Shown in pieces: positions 55,241 to 64,000 of a DNA stretch of 64,000 bases; position 1 is the stretch's first letter; every line of letters starts with the position of its first letter. The position numbers and the translations under genes were made by a program. This stretch comes from BOG-224 sp963783505 (GTDB taxonomy: Bacteria > Acidobacteriota > Terriglobia > Bryobacterales > Bryobacteraceae), in contig CAWAOP010000049.1 of NCBI GenBank assembly GCA_963783505.1, forward strand, positions 1-64,000, read 5' to 3'. The notes below the pieces were generated by a model. That model saw nothing but the letters and a program-made list of their open reading frames with translations, was not told the DNA's origin and did not search any database.

Positions 55241-55708
55241 TCATTTCGATATCGCTACCAACTTCCGCATGGCGGCCACCAACTGGCGCTGTTCCGCCGC
55301 CGATAGCGGCGCCAACTGGCGCGCCTCGGCGCGTTGCGCGCGTGGCAGCGCGCGGGCGAACAAGCGGTCGCCGGCCTTCGTGCGCTGCACCCATTGCACG
55401 CGGCGGTCGCGCGGGTTTCGCTCGCGGCGCAACCAGCCCCGGCGCTCCAAACCATCCAGCACCGCCACCAGGGAGCTGGGGTCGAGGCCGCACAACTCGG
55501 CCATTTCGTGCTCCGGTACGTCGCCGGTTCCGGCTCTGGCCAGCAGCCAGAACTCTCTCGTGCGCAGTTCCAACGGCGCCAGGGCGCGATCCAGGCGCCG
55601 GCGCGCCTCCAGCCAGATCTTCCAGTTGCAAAACCACAATCCAGGCGCATCCGGCTGCCACGCGGGCATCACTTTCGTTGCGGTCTTCTTGGCGGCGGCG
55701 CGCGGCAT
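55241..55708 (-). CDS. MarR-family transcriptional regulator
   Basis: The 155-residue winged-helix protein starts at ATG 55708 (MPRAAAKKTATKV). The wHTH core is EHEMAELCGLDPSSLVAVLD, followed by GLERRGWLRRERNPRDRRVQ and the wing WVQRTKAGDRLF. It sits inside the efflux operon, between the permease (2 bp) and TolC (11 bp), so it probably represses its own operon until a drug or phenolic ligand binds. A palindrome upstream of the first gene of the operon (59057-59071) is a candidate operator. Confidence 0.9.
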   Translation of the reverse strand: MPRAAAKKTATKVMPAWQPDAPGLWFCNWKIWLEARRRLDRALAPLELRTREFWLLARAGTGDVPEHEMAELCGLDPSSLVAVLDGLERRGWLRRERNPRDRRVQWVQRTKAGDRLFARALPRAQRAEARQLAPLSAAEQRQLVAAMRKLVAISK

Positions 55709-55710
55709 GG

Positions 55711-56823
55711 TTACAAGGTCCGCCGGAATAGCAGCGTTGCGCCCGTCAGTACCAGCGCCGAGGTCAGCGTCAGAGCGAAGATATCGTGGGTGACCGCGGT
55801 AATGCCGACGTCCTTGAGCAGCAGCGTGCGGAAGCCGTGCACGGCGTACGTAAACGGATCGCACGCCGACAACACCCGCAGCCAGCGGGGGAAGCCGGCG
55901 ATGGGATAGATGGCTCCGCTGGGAAAGAAGAGCAGCGTGTTCAGCACGCCGAAGATGGCCCGCGGCGCCAGCGGGTCGTTGATGCGCGCCATGATGAAGA
56001 ACATCATGCCGATCAGCGCCACGGAAGTGAGCCCCACCATCAGGGTCAGCTCCAGCACGCGCACCGGCTGGAAGAAGTGGGGGACCCCCGCCACGATTGC
56101 GCCCAGCACCAGGATGGTCTCTCCCGCCAGCATGGCCTTGATCACGCCCGACAGGTTGAAGCCGAGTATCATCTCCCATTTGGTGATGGGCGTCACCATG
56201 TAGCCTTCGTGCAGGCCGCGCGCCTTGTCGTCGATGAACAGCAGGCCCCCGCCGATCATGGCGGTCATGAATATGGCCAGCGCCACGGAACCGGGCAGCA
56301 AATACTTCATGTACTCGATGTAGGGGTAGACCTCGACCACGTCGAGCGCGGCTTGGGGAGGTTCGCGCGGCGGGACCTGAGGCGCGTTGATGGAAGCCAC
56401 CAGATCGGACATCTGTGCGCCGACCGCTCCCGCCACCGAGCGATCCGTGTTGTCGGTAATCAGCGCCAGGTGCGGCTGGTGACGTTCCAGCAGATCGCGG
56501 GAATAGTGCTGGGGAATGATCAGAACCGCGCCCAGCACGCCCTTGCGCAGGTCCTGGATAGCGGCGCCCTGGTCGCCGTAATCGGTCGGCAGGAAGGTGC
56601 GCGCGTTCGCCCCCACCGCGCGGACGCGCTCCAGCACATCCACCGATTCCGGTCCCCGATCCAGATTGACCACGCCCAGGATGACGTTCTTGATATTGCC
56701 GCCGAAGGCGTTGCCCAGGATCACCAACTGCAAGAGCGGCAGCGCCAGCGAGGAGACCAGCAATGCCGGGCTGCGGCGAAACTTGCGCATATCGCGTTCC
56801 ACCAGGCCCAAGGCTCGCATCAT
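55711..56823 (-). CDS. ABC-2 type transporter permease
   Basis: The 370-residue protein has an N-terminal helix (RKFRRSPALLVSSLALPLLQ), a periplasmic domain of about 140 residues, and five C-terminal helices (YLLPGSVALAIFMTAMIGGG, GYMVTPITKWEMILGFNLSG), the layout of ABC2_membrane drug exporters such as YhhJ/YbhS. ATG 56823 overlaps the ATPase stop codon (ATGA). It pairs with the upstream ATPase and HlyD to make a tripartite exporter. Confidence 0.92.
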   Translation of the reverse strand: MMRALGLVERDMRKFRRSPALLVSSLALPLLQLVILGNAFGGNIKNVILGVVNLDRGPESVDVLERVRAVGANARTFLPTDYGDQGAAIQDLRKGVLGAVLIIPQHYSRDLLERHQPHLALITDNTDRSVAGAVGAQMSDLVASINAPQVPPREPPQAALDVVEVYPYIEYMKYLLPGSVALAIFMTAMIGGGLLFIDDKARGLHEGYMVTPITKWEMILGFNLSGVIKAMLAGETILVLGAIVAGVPHFFQPVRVLELTLMVGLTSVALIGMMFFIMARINDPLAPRAIFGVLNTLLFFPSGAIYPIAGFPRWLRVLSACDPFTYAVHGFRTLLLKDVGITAVTHDIFALTLTSALVLTGATLLFRRTL

Positions 56824-57839
56824 CGGGGACCGCCTTTCTTTCTTCGGCCGGCGGGCGCGGCGGCGGCTTCGGCCTCCGCCAGCCCGTGGCCGGTGTAGTG
56901 CAGGAATACGTCGTCCAGACTGGTGGACTGCACCGACAAGCTCTTCAGCTCGAGCTTGCGTTCGCGCGCCAGTTCCACCAGTTCCTGCGCCGTAGCCGGG
57001 CCGCGGTCGCTCGAAACGCGATACGTGGCGGAGCCCAGCGCGCGCACCGACTGGACCGCCGGCAACGCCTCCAGGTCGGCGGCGCCGTTCGGCAGATCGG
57101 GCTCGAACTGCAGTTCGATCCGGCTGGCTCCGGGCACCGAGGCTTTGAGCGCCACCGGCGTGTCCAGCGCCACGACGCGGCCGCTGTCGATGATGGCCAC
57201 GCGGTCGCACAGACGGTCGGCCTCGTCCATGTAATGCGTGGTGAGCAAGAGCGTGTGGCCGTGCTGGGCGCGCAGGTGCGAGATTATATCCCATACCGAT
57301 ATGCGCGAAGCCGGGTCGAGGCCGGTGGTGGGCTCGTCCAGAAACAGAACTTCCGGGTCGTGCACCAGGCCGCGCGCAATCTCCAGCCGCCGCCGCATAC
57401 CTCCCGACAGAGTGGCGACGAGAGCGTTGGCGCGGTTGGCCAGGTTGAAGGACTTGAGAAGCTCCGCCGTGCGCTCCCGGCGCCGCGCCCCGGTGATGCC
57501 GTATAGCCGCGCGTGAATGCCTATATTCTCGGCGCAGGTGAGCTCGGGATCGCTGGTCATGTTCTGCGGAATGACTCCAATGCTGGCGCGCACGGCGTTG
57601 GGGTCGCGAACGATATCGTGTCCCGCCACCACCGCCGTGCCGCTGGTGGGCGGCGCCAGCGTGGTCAACATGCGGATGAGCGTGCTCTTGCCCGCGCCAT
57701 TAGGCCCCAGCAGACCGAAGATCTCGCCTTCCGTCACCGTGAAGCTGACGTTATCTACCGCCAGCAGCGCGCCAAAGCGCTTGCCGATCCCTTCTACCGC
57801 GATAGTGACGCCGTTTTGCGATTGGCTTTGCGCTTCCAT
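56820..57839 (-). CDS. ABC transporter ATP-binding protein, drug-exporter type
   Basis: The 339-residue ATPase has Walker A GLLGPNGAGKSTLIRML, Q-loop VIPQNMTSD, signature LSGGMRRRLEIARGL, Walker B EVLFLDEPTTGLDPAS and the H-loop TTHYMDEA. The C-terminal extension of about 90 residues (the DUF4162-like part, QSTSLDDVFLHYTG) is typical of DrrA/CcmA-like exporter ATPases. It starts 4 bp after the HlyD gene stop and overlaps the permease. Confidence 0.94.
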   Translation of the reverse strand: MEAQSQSQNGVTIAVEGIGKRFGALLAVDNVSFTVTEGEIFGLLGPNGAGKSTLIRMLTTLAPPTSGTAVVAGHDIVRDPNAVRASIGVIPQNMTSDPELTCAENIGIHARLYGITGARRRERTAELLKSFNLANRANALVATLSGGMRRRLEIARGLVHDPEVLFLDEPTTGLDPASRISVWDIISHLRAQHGHTLLLTTHYMDEADRLCDRVAIIDSGRVVALDTPVALKASVPGASRIELQFEPDLPNGAADLEALPAVQSVRALGSATYRVSSDRGPATAQELVELARERKLELKSLSVQSTSLDDVFLHYTGHGLAEAEAAAAPAGRRKKGGPR

Positions 57840-57843
57840 GCGG

Positions 57844-59046
57844 CTAGTCCTTCACGCCGTTATCCTGCGGACGCGGCGGCAACACCGGCGCCGGCAACAT
57901 CACCCAGGCGGTCATGCCCAGCGGGAGCTTGCCGTCGGGATTGGAAACGCGCACGCGTATGGCCACCGTCTTGATGTCGCGCTTGGTGCGGCTCACGTCG
58001 CGCTGCGTGGCGAAATCCGCTTCCACCGCTTTGTAGATCACCGGGCCGGAGGTCTCGGCGCCCGATGGCAGGCGCACCCGCAGGGTCTGCCCCATCGCGA
58101 TGAGATCCGCATAAGTTTCCTCGACGTCGGCATCCACCCAGGTCGAGCTCAAATCGAAAAGCGTGACGATCGGACTGCCCGGACTGATCACCTCGCCTTG
58201 GCGCGCCGCGCGCAGCGTCACAATTCCGCTGGCCGGCGCGAGAATCCGGGTCTGGCCGAAGCGCGCCGCGGCGGCCTCGGCATTGGCCTCGGCCTGCGCC
58301 TCGGCGGCCCGCAGCGCATCGGTCTGCCGCTGCTGCACGGGGACTTGCCTTTCCTGCTGCTGGGCGTCCGCCAGCGAAGCCTGGGCCGCCGTCACGGCGC
58401 GCCCTATCGCCTCCACCGCGGCTTCGGCCGCGGCCACGGCTCGACGCGTCGCTTCCACGCCGGCTTCGGCCGCTTGTTGGCTAGCCTTGGCGGAATCGAG
58501 ATCGGTTTGCGCCGTGACCAGGTCCTGCGGCGGGTTGATGTCCCTTTCCACGAGCGGCCGGATGCGGTTGAAATTGTCCTGCGCCTTGGCCACCGCCGCC
58601 TGTGTTTGCGCGACCTGCGCCTGCGCCTGCCGCAGTTGGGCTTGGGATTGCGCCGCTTGCGCCTGCGCCTGCTGCAATTGCGCTTGGGTTTGCGCCGCCT
58701 GCGCCTCCGCCTGACGGACTTTGGCGGGCAGCGTATTCTGCAGCAGCTCGGTTTGCGCCACAGACTGCCGCGCGCTGGCGCGAGCTTGCGCGATCGCGTG
58801 TCCGGCGGCGCCCCGGTCCGCGCGCAACTCGTCCTGATCCAGCACGGCGATCAAGTCGCCGGCGTTGACCCATTGGCCGTCGTCTACCGCCAGGCTCACG
58901 ATGCGGCCGGTGATTTTACTGCTCACCACCACTTCGTTGCCGTCCACGGTGCCCGTCAGCGCGAGCGTCTGCGGGCGCGGACGTTCCGCCCACCAGATCG
59001 CCCCGGCGACCGCCACAATCGCTATGAGAAGGACCGCTCGTTTCAT
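57844..59046 (-). CDS. HlyD-family periplasmic adaptor protein
   Basis: From ATG 59046 the 400-residue protein begins MKRAVLLIAIVAVAGAIWWA, one membrane anchor, then a biotinyl-lipoyl half (ITGRIVSLAVDDGQWVNAGD), a very long coiled coil of Ala/Gln repeats (about residues 80-240, for example QAQLRQAQAQVAQTQAAVAK), the second lipoyl half (ILAPASGIVTLRAARQGEVI) and the beta-barrel domain. It links the ABC exporter to TolC. It is the first gene of the operon, with a promoter and palindrome just upstream. Confidence 0.93.
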   Translation of the reverse strand: MKRAVLLIAIVAVAGAIWWAERPRPQTLALTGTVDGNEVVVSSKITGRIVSLAVDDGQWVNAGDLIAVLDQDELRADRGAAGHAIAQARASARQSVAQTELLQNTLPAKVRQAEAQAAQTQAQLQQAQAQAAQSQAQLRQAQAQVAQTQAAVAKAQDNFNRIRPLVERDINPPQDLVTAQTDLDSAKASQQAAEAGVEATRRAVAAAEAAVEAIGRAVTAAQASLADAQQQERQVPVQQRQTDALRAAEAQAEANAEAAAARFGQTRILAPASGIVTLRAARQGEVISPGSPIVTLFDLSSTWVDADVEETYADLIAMGQTLRVRLPSGAETSGPVIYKAVEADFATQRDVSRTKRDIKTVAIRVRVSNPDGKLPLGMTAWVMLPAPVLPPRPQDNGVKD

Positions 59047-59056
59047 GCGCAAGACC

Positions 59057-59101
59057 TCATTCGATGAATGACAAAATACATCATAAACCAAATTATTGCA
59101 A
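59057..59101 (-). promoter_or_regulatory. Promoter and candidate MarR operator of the efflux operon
   Basis: On the minus strand TTGCAA (59096-59101), a 17-base spacer and TATTTT (59073-59078) make a plausible sigma-70-type promoter. Two bases downstream lies the palindrome TCATTC-ATC-GAATGA (59057-59071), overlapping the expected transcription start, a good position for repression by the operon's MarR protein. No consensus for this regulator is known, so the link is inference. Confidence 0.5.
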
Positions 59102-59447
59102 ATCCAAAGTAAAGTTCCGGGACGCGCCAATCCTGGCGGCGCCTGGATTCCTGTCGCGAAATCCCTCGTGGCGCCAGCTAAACAGGGCGACGTTATTGTT
59201 TGCGCCCCGTTAGTACCTGCCGAGTTGAATCCCGTCCGTTTTGGTTCCGGCTACGCCGGGTTAGGGAGCGGTGGCCCGTCCATAGAAAATCGGCTTCGTA
59301 ATATGCGAGCCTCTATAGTGAACAGATCTGTTATCGCCGTTCACTGGGGCGGTCACCGGAATCCCGGATTGAGAAGTTCGATCGCGGCTTCATCCTAAGA
59401 GCCCGTTTCGCCGGGAAGCGTTGCGCTTGCGCAGTTCGCCGCGCGTG
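59102..59447. other. 346-bp intergenic region with nothing recognised
   Basis: This gap lies upstream of the HlyD gene and downstream of the acyltransferase gene. I see no gene, repeat or clear terminator in it. Confidence 0.4.
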
Positions 59448-60203
59448 TCACTCCTGGATCCCGGCGGCCCACTTCCCGGTTCCCCGAAGCCGATCCAACT
59501 CATCCACAATTCGCTGCCGAACTTCGTCTCGAAGCGCCAGCGCCTGTTTGATGTTCCAGCCGTCAACCGAGACCGCTTCCAAGATCCGAAGATGGACGTC
59601 CTGAGTCTTTCCGAACATCCAGGAGTGTGGCGGGAGAGCGGCCCCGGAGCCTTCCACCACAAGCGGCAGTATGGAGATTTGCTCACGAATGGCCAACTGG
59701 AATGGACCCAGGTTGAAAGGCAGGACATGCCTGTCGGGCGACCGGGTTCCTTCGGGGAAGAAGACGACGGAACAGCGCTGGCGTAGATAGCGCGCGCACC
59801 GCAACATTGCTTGCGCACCCTTGCGCCGGTCGGATCGGTCGATCGGCACGTCTCCTGCCATGCGGAGCATCCAGCCCACGAAAGGCAACCGGAACAACTC
59901 GGCCTTGGCGAGCCATTTCGTGTCCAGCTTCAAGTGCGAAATTACCGGGATGTCGGCCAAGGACTGATGATTGCTAACGACGACGTACACCTGGTTGGCG
60001 TCAAGGTTTTCGCCACCAGAAATGTGAATTCGCCAGGGGTTGACTCTCGCGAGGGCCACCCCAAGCCTGCGGAACCATCGTGCGGTTCGCAGTCGGCGCG
60101 GCTCACGATCAAATAGCCTGATAGTGGCTAGAAGTGGCGCCCAAAGCAGAACGAGAGCTGCGCTAGCAGCCCAAATCCAAGCGGATCGCGGCAAACGGGT
60201 CAT
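59448..60203 (-). CDS. 1-acyl-glycerol-3-phosphate acyltransferase-like protein (PlsC family)
   Basis: From ATG 60203 the product is 251 residues with an N-terminal membrane helix (SAWIWAASAALVLLWAPLLA). Acyltransferase motif I is VVSNHQSLADIP (the HX4D pair), motif II region VGWMLRMAGDVPIDR, motif III FFPEGTRSPD and motif IV ILPLVVEGSG. The enzyme class transfers acyl chains to lysophosphatidic acid or related lipids at the inner membrane. The frame is open to 60317, but the extra 38 residues have no family resemblance. It stands alone. Confidence 0.88.
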   Translation of the reverse strand: MTRLPRSAWIWAASAALVLLWAPLLATIRLFDREPRRLRTARWFRRLGVALARVNPWRIHISGGENLDANQVYVVVSNHQSLADIPVISHLKLDTKWLAKAELFRLPFVGWMLRMAGDVPIDRSDRRKGAQAMLRCARYLRQRCSVVFFPEGTRSPDRHVLPFNLGPFQLAIREQISILPLVVEGSGAALPPHSWMFGKTQDVHLRILEAVSVDGWNIKQALALRDEVRQRIVDELDRLRGTGKWAAGIQE

Positions 60204-60412
60204 CTGAACAGTGCGGCTATCGGAATTGCAATTTGGTTGGGAAGCCTCGAAGCGGGATATCCAGGCACAGTTCTCCAGAATAGCACCGCCTACGCTTTTC
60301 GCGAATCGGGATGCCATCTGCGGGTGTGCGACACAAGAGTGATGAAACCCTCCATTCCGAAGGAACTCGCGTGAAACCGAGCGTATCGGTACGCAAGGAA
60401 TTGCTCTTGGCC

Positions 60413-60555
60413 TTGTATCAGGGCATGGCTTTAGCCGTGCCGTCGAATCGCGAAGAAATCTTGGGCTTCAGCCCCTGCGAACCCAGGAAAGCCGCAGTGG
60501 CTAAAGCCTTTGGCTTCAAACGCTGCGGCACGGCTCAAGCCGTGCCCTGATACAA
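60413..60555. repeat. REPIN-like element with 29-bp inverted ends (TTGTATCAGGGC family)
   Basis: The ends 60413-60441 and 60527-60555 are inverted copies differing at two positions. Each contains a smaller palindrome (GGCAYGGCTT-AGCCGTGCC), so each end folds on itself and also pairs with the other. A related single hairpin is at 24846-24886. The interior includes GGCTTCAGCCCCTGCG. The rest of the 60318-60685 gap has no gene. Confidence 0.7.
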
Positions 60556-60685
60556 AGCGAGCCTCCAAGCTCCACTTCTATGTCGCACGCCCGCCATCTG
60601 CTGACTCACTGCTGCGCTCCCGATCTGAAAAGCCTCGCGCATCGCCCCGTCGGCGGCGCTGAAATTATGGACGAGCCTGCACGAA

Positions 60686-63600
60686 TCAGGGCAACGGCGC
60701 GATGGCGCGCGGCTCCTCACCGCCAAGCGTATCGTAGAGCGGGCGCGCTGGCTTCACCTCCGGCCCCGCTTGGGCCACGGAGACCGCCAGCACCTTGATC
60801 CGGTCGTTATTCGGCAGCGTCAGCGTCCGCGCTCCCGCCGGCAGCTCGATTGGGTACGCGAACAGGTACGAGTATGCGTAGGGCTGGTTCAACCCCTCCG
60901 CCGTATGGTGGTGCGAGCAATACCAGGCCACGTCGGCGCGCTTGATGTAGCCCGGCCGCAGGCCCGCATAGTCTTCGGGATACCGCGGCGACCAGTCCCG
61001 ATGCCCTTGCGATTGCTGTTTGGCTGGATCGGGATCCCACACCGCGTGATTCGCCGAGACCGCCCAGTCCTTGTCGGTGAACGGACTGTTTCTCCAAATC
61101 CGGGTGTCCCACTGGCCGATAAACCCGCCCCAGTCCTGGATATTGAGATCGGCCTTCCGGTCGCCCACCTGGAAAGAAGCTTTCACGTCCCCATCCGATG
61201 CGGCCGCCAGCAGGTACACACGGTTGAAATCACCGGCGGGCAGTGTGATGGTCTGTCCCTTGGCGACCACGGCGTTCTGCTTGCCGGAACCCGCGGGCGC
61301 CAACCTGAATTGCACGCCATCTAAGGTCAGTTCCTGCGGCAGCATCTCGGCAGGCAGCGAGTTGCCCTTGCCATCGAAGCCAGCGGTGGACGGGCTGTCG
61401 TCGTTGCTAGCCACCGCGAGGTCGTAAGCCAAAGCGACAGGCTGCGATTGGACCGCCGGCGTCTTGCCCGGCGCCGCACCCAGACGCAGCGCGAAAGTGC
61501 GCGGCTGGTAGGCCGTAAACGATGTCACCAGCGCTCCATTAGACACCGTGGCCGCGCCCACGGGCATCTCCTGCCCGTTCACCTCGCGAGCCGCGGCGAT
61601 GGGACCGGCGAACGTCACGCGCACGCCCGGCGCGGGCTGGCCGTCGACTTCCACCATGCGCAGAATCGTCTCGTCGCTCAGTTCGGCCTTCTTGAGCGCC
61701 ATCACCCGGATGCGCGGGTTGTCGATCTTCATCAACGAAAACTCCTTGCCCAGCGCCCCGGCGTGCTTCGCGGTTTCGAAAGCCGCGAGCGGAGCGCTCA
61801 AGCGATACGCTTGCCAGTCGGTCTGCCCTTCGCGCCAGTCGCCCTTGTGTCCGGCGATGCCGAACACGATCTCGTGATGGCCCCAATCCTGGTTGGCCTG
61901 GTCGGTGTAGGAAGAATCGGCGCCCGGCGACCGCACCAAGGTCAGGCGGATGGTGTTGTCGTTCGGTTTGTCGGAACCGTTCTTGCAATCGGTCAGAATG
62001 GTGGCGCCGTAAGCGCCGCTTTTATCCGTGAGATCGATCCAATGGTGGGAAGCCACCTCGAACTGGCGCTCGCTGGCATTCGGCCGCTGGACCGTTCCTA
62101 CCTCCCAGTTGTAAGTCGCGTTGGGGTTGGACGCGCTCAATGGAAAGCTGGCCTTCAAATTGGCGTACAGCGTGGACCAGTCGATCACCGCGCCGAACTC
62201 CACGCGGTTGCCGGCGTCGCCGGCCGAGAGACTGACGGTCTGAGTGAATCTCGACCCCTCGGTCGATCGGGTCACCTCGAACGAAACGCGCGCCGGTCCA
62301 TTCTCTTTGATCCGCACCTGGCCGCCCCGCACGTAAGCGCGCGGCGGCGCTTGTTCCTGTTCGAAATCCATGTTCCAGGCCGGCCACTGCGAGGGATGGT
62401 CGCTGGAGATCGCCAGGCGAATGGGCCCCGAGAGCAGTTCCTTGTCGAGCGACTTGTCATAGATGCTCGAAACGTCTCCCGAGCCATTCAGGGTGACTTT
62501 GTAGCGCGCGTTTTCGAGCGATCTCGCGCCGCCGCCCGCGCCGCCCGCGCCCGCCGCCCTGCGGGAACGTCACTTTCAGAGTGGAAGAAGCCGGCGCGGA
62601 GGCGGGCGCCACGTCGTAAACCGCGTACCCGACCGATGGCGCCTTGGCCACGAAGACCACTTTCCCGTCTTGCCACTGCGCGGGAACTTCCTTGCCGTCG
62701 GGGCCGGTGACCCGCACCGCCGCCGTGCCCGCCGGCAGCGCAACCGCGGCTTCCACTACGTCTTCGCGCGCGGTATTCAGCGAGTTGTAGACTACTACCG
62801 GAATGCCCTCGGTCTGGGTATTCATGCCGGAAGCCACGGCTTCGGTAGCGCTCGTCAGCGCGCCGGCGAACTGATTCATCGCGATCACGTCGTCGTTCCA
62901 CGCGAACTCGTAGGAACGCGGCGTCGCCGTACCCGCGCCGGTGTCGTGGAACTGGCCGCCCATCACCAGCGTCCAGGCATCGTTCAGGCGCTGCTGCGGA
63001 TACGGGCGCCCGCCCAGCCACTGCGCCGCCACCGAGGCCTTCTCGGCGGCATCGGCCAGGATTTCGTTCTTGCGGTTCCAACGCTTGTGGTAGGCCTCCG
63101 AGGTCAACGACCCGGCCGAATGGTTGATGAGCTCCAGATCGCCCTTGTAGCGCGGCATCTTCGAAGTCATGTCCGGCTTGATGTCCAGGAACATCTGGTC
63201 GGCGGCGGCGGAGATCACGTGTACCGGGCCGTCGCCCATCTGGATCTCCGGGTTGGGCGCGGGTGGAGGCTGATCCTGCGCGCCGCGTCCGCCACGCCCG
63301 CCGGCCGGCGGCAGCGACGCTTTACCCTTGGTGACCATGGCTTCCAGCAGCTTCACCGACGCCTCATCCACCGACCCGCCGATGTCGCCCGTTCCGATGT
63401 AGTGGTAATCGGCGAATACTCCGGTCACTTTGCCGTCGAGGGCGATGCGCGACACCCAGTCCTGCTCGCCCCGGCCGCCGGGCGCCGGTTCCTTACTCAG
63501 GTCCGTGCGAATGCCGCTTCCGTATCCGCCGGGATTCAGCGCCGCGACGATCGTTTTTCCATCCGGCCCTTCCCAGATGCCCACGTTGAAGGGGATGCCT

Positions 63601-64000
63601 TCGGGCGTCTGTTCCGGTGAATCCGGCCCCCCCACCTTAGGCGCGGGCTGCCAGCCGGACGATAGCTTCTGCGTGGAAAAGCCCTTCACGCCCGCGTGCG
63701 CCAGGATGCTGGGCAGCGAAGCCGGAAACCCGAAGCAGTCCGGCAGCATATATTCCGCGCTGGCCTTGCCGAATTCTTTCCGGAAATAGTTGTTGCCGTA
63801 GAGAACCTGGCGGATGATGGCTTCCGCGCTGGGCAGGTTGACGTCGCCTTCTTCCACCGACGATCCCGCGGGATACCACTGTCCCGCATCTACGTAGTGC
63901 TTGATCTTCGCGTAGTCCGCGGGGAAGTACTCCTTCATGAGGCGGTAGCGGTTGGAGCCGGTCCAATTAAAGACGTAGTGCGGGTACTTGTCCATCAGGA
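60686..64000 (-). CDS. GH38 alpha-mannosidase, frameshifted and running off the window
   Basis: The first frame (63995 back to about 62530) is GH38-like: MDKYPHYVFNWTGSNRYRLM, MLPDCFGFPASLPSILAHAG, RYKGDLELINHSAGSLTSEA and GGQFHDTGAGTATPRSYEFA. The second frame (to 60686) continues LENARYKVTLNGSGDVSSIY and YDKSLDKELL through the C-terminal beta domains. The shift lies in a Gly/Arg run near 62530, where one base would turn RGRRGRRREI into GGRGGGARSLENARY. The catalytic nucleophile region is near the DCFGFP segment. The N-terminus with the zinc-binding HxD motif lies beyond 64000. Total visible length is about 1100 residues. It would trim alpha-mannosides. Confidence 0.85.

Noticed and set aside
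58500..58760. Tandem repeats of GCGCCTGCGC-type units as a DNA repeat array
   Set aside because: They encode the Ala/Gln heptads of the HlyD coiled coil and are explained by the protein.
57517..59067. 516-residue plus-strand open frame opposite the exporter genes
   Set aside because: It covers parts of two well-supported minus-strand genes (ABC ATPase and HlyD) and mirrors their codon bias.

Overview
The window looks like chromosomal DNA from a GC-rich, Gram-negative member of the Acidobacteriota, most like the Bryobacterales/Solibacter group. The evidence is a GWxTD-domain protein, an outer-membrane protein with an N-terminal carboxypeptidase-regulatory domain, a DUF2934 protein, a DUF6807 (PmoA-like) protein beside a Gfo/Idh/MocA-type dehydrogenase, a very long LptC/LptA-type protein and many short intergenic palindromic repeats. 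This assignment is an inference from gene content; there is no rRNA gene to test it.

Layout. 0-7.8 kb: C-terminus of an oxidoreductase, DUF6807 protein, exported TPR-like protein, a histidine kinase/response regulator pair, a REP-associated transposase (RAYT) flanked by inverted REP sequences, a second TPR protein and a flavin reductase. 8.0-13.9 kb: a xylan locus with a cytoplasmic GH3 glycosidase, a GPH-family sugar symporter, a secreted GH10 xylanase and a convergent ROK protein. 14.0-14.7 kb: a HigBA-type toxin-antitoxin pair. 14.7-19.9 kb (minus strand): nfeD, slipin, SPOR protein, lipA, lnt. 20-31 kb: DUF2934 protein, lexA, degenerate-GGDEF protein, priA, RRM protein, outer-membrane protein, GWxTD protein, alpha/beta hydrolase. 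31.3-41 kb: MFS transporter, PBP4-type carboxypeptidase, FmdB-type zinc ribbon, beta-barrel protein, a tiny membrane protein, MGDG-synthase-like glycosyltransferase, lptB with a giant LptC/LptA protein, and a short asparaginase. 41-47.6 kb: groES-groEL under a CIRCE-like operator, fliS/flaG, a tandem universal stress protein, an acyl-CoA ligase. 47.9-53.6 kb: tRNA-Val, an amber-interrupted NYN gene, and a type IIG restriction-modification gene lying between 5'-truncated hsdM and 3'-truncated hsdR remnants. 53.7-59.1 kb (minus): an efflux operon (HlyD, ABC ATPase, ABC-2 permease, MarR, TolC). 59.4-64 kb: a PlsC-type acyltransferase and most of a GH38 alpha-mannosidase running off the window.

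Two overall points matter to a reader. First, at least ten otherwise intact genes carry single-base frameshifts, often in homopolymers, with a cluster at 17.4-18.9 kb; this pattern suits residual sequencing error better than gene decay, so the frameshifted genes are annotated as one locus each. Second, the intergenic space is rich in short inverted repeats of at least five families, one of them tied to its own RAYT. The restriction-modification scar at 48.8-53.5 kb is the most unusual piece of gene arrangement. I see no CRISPR array, no rRNA operon and no clear novel multigene defence system.
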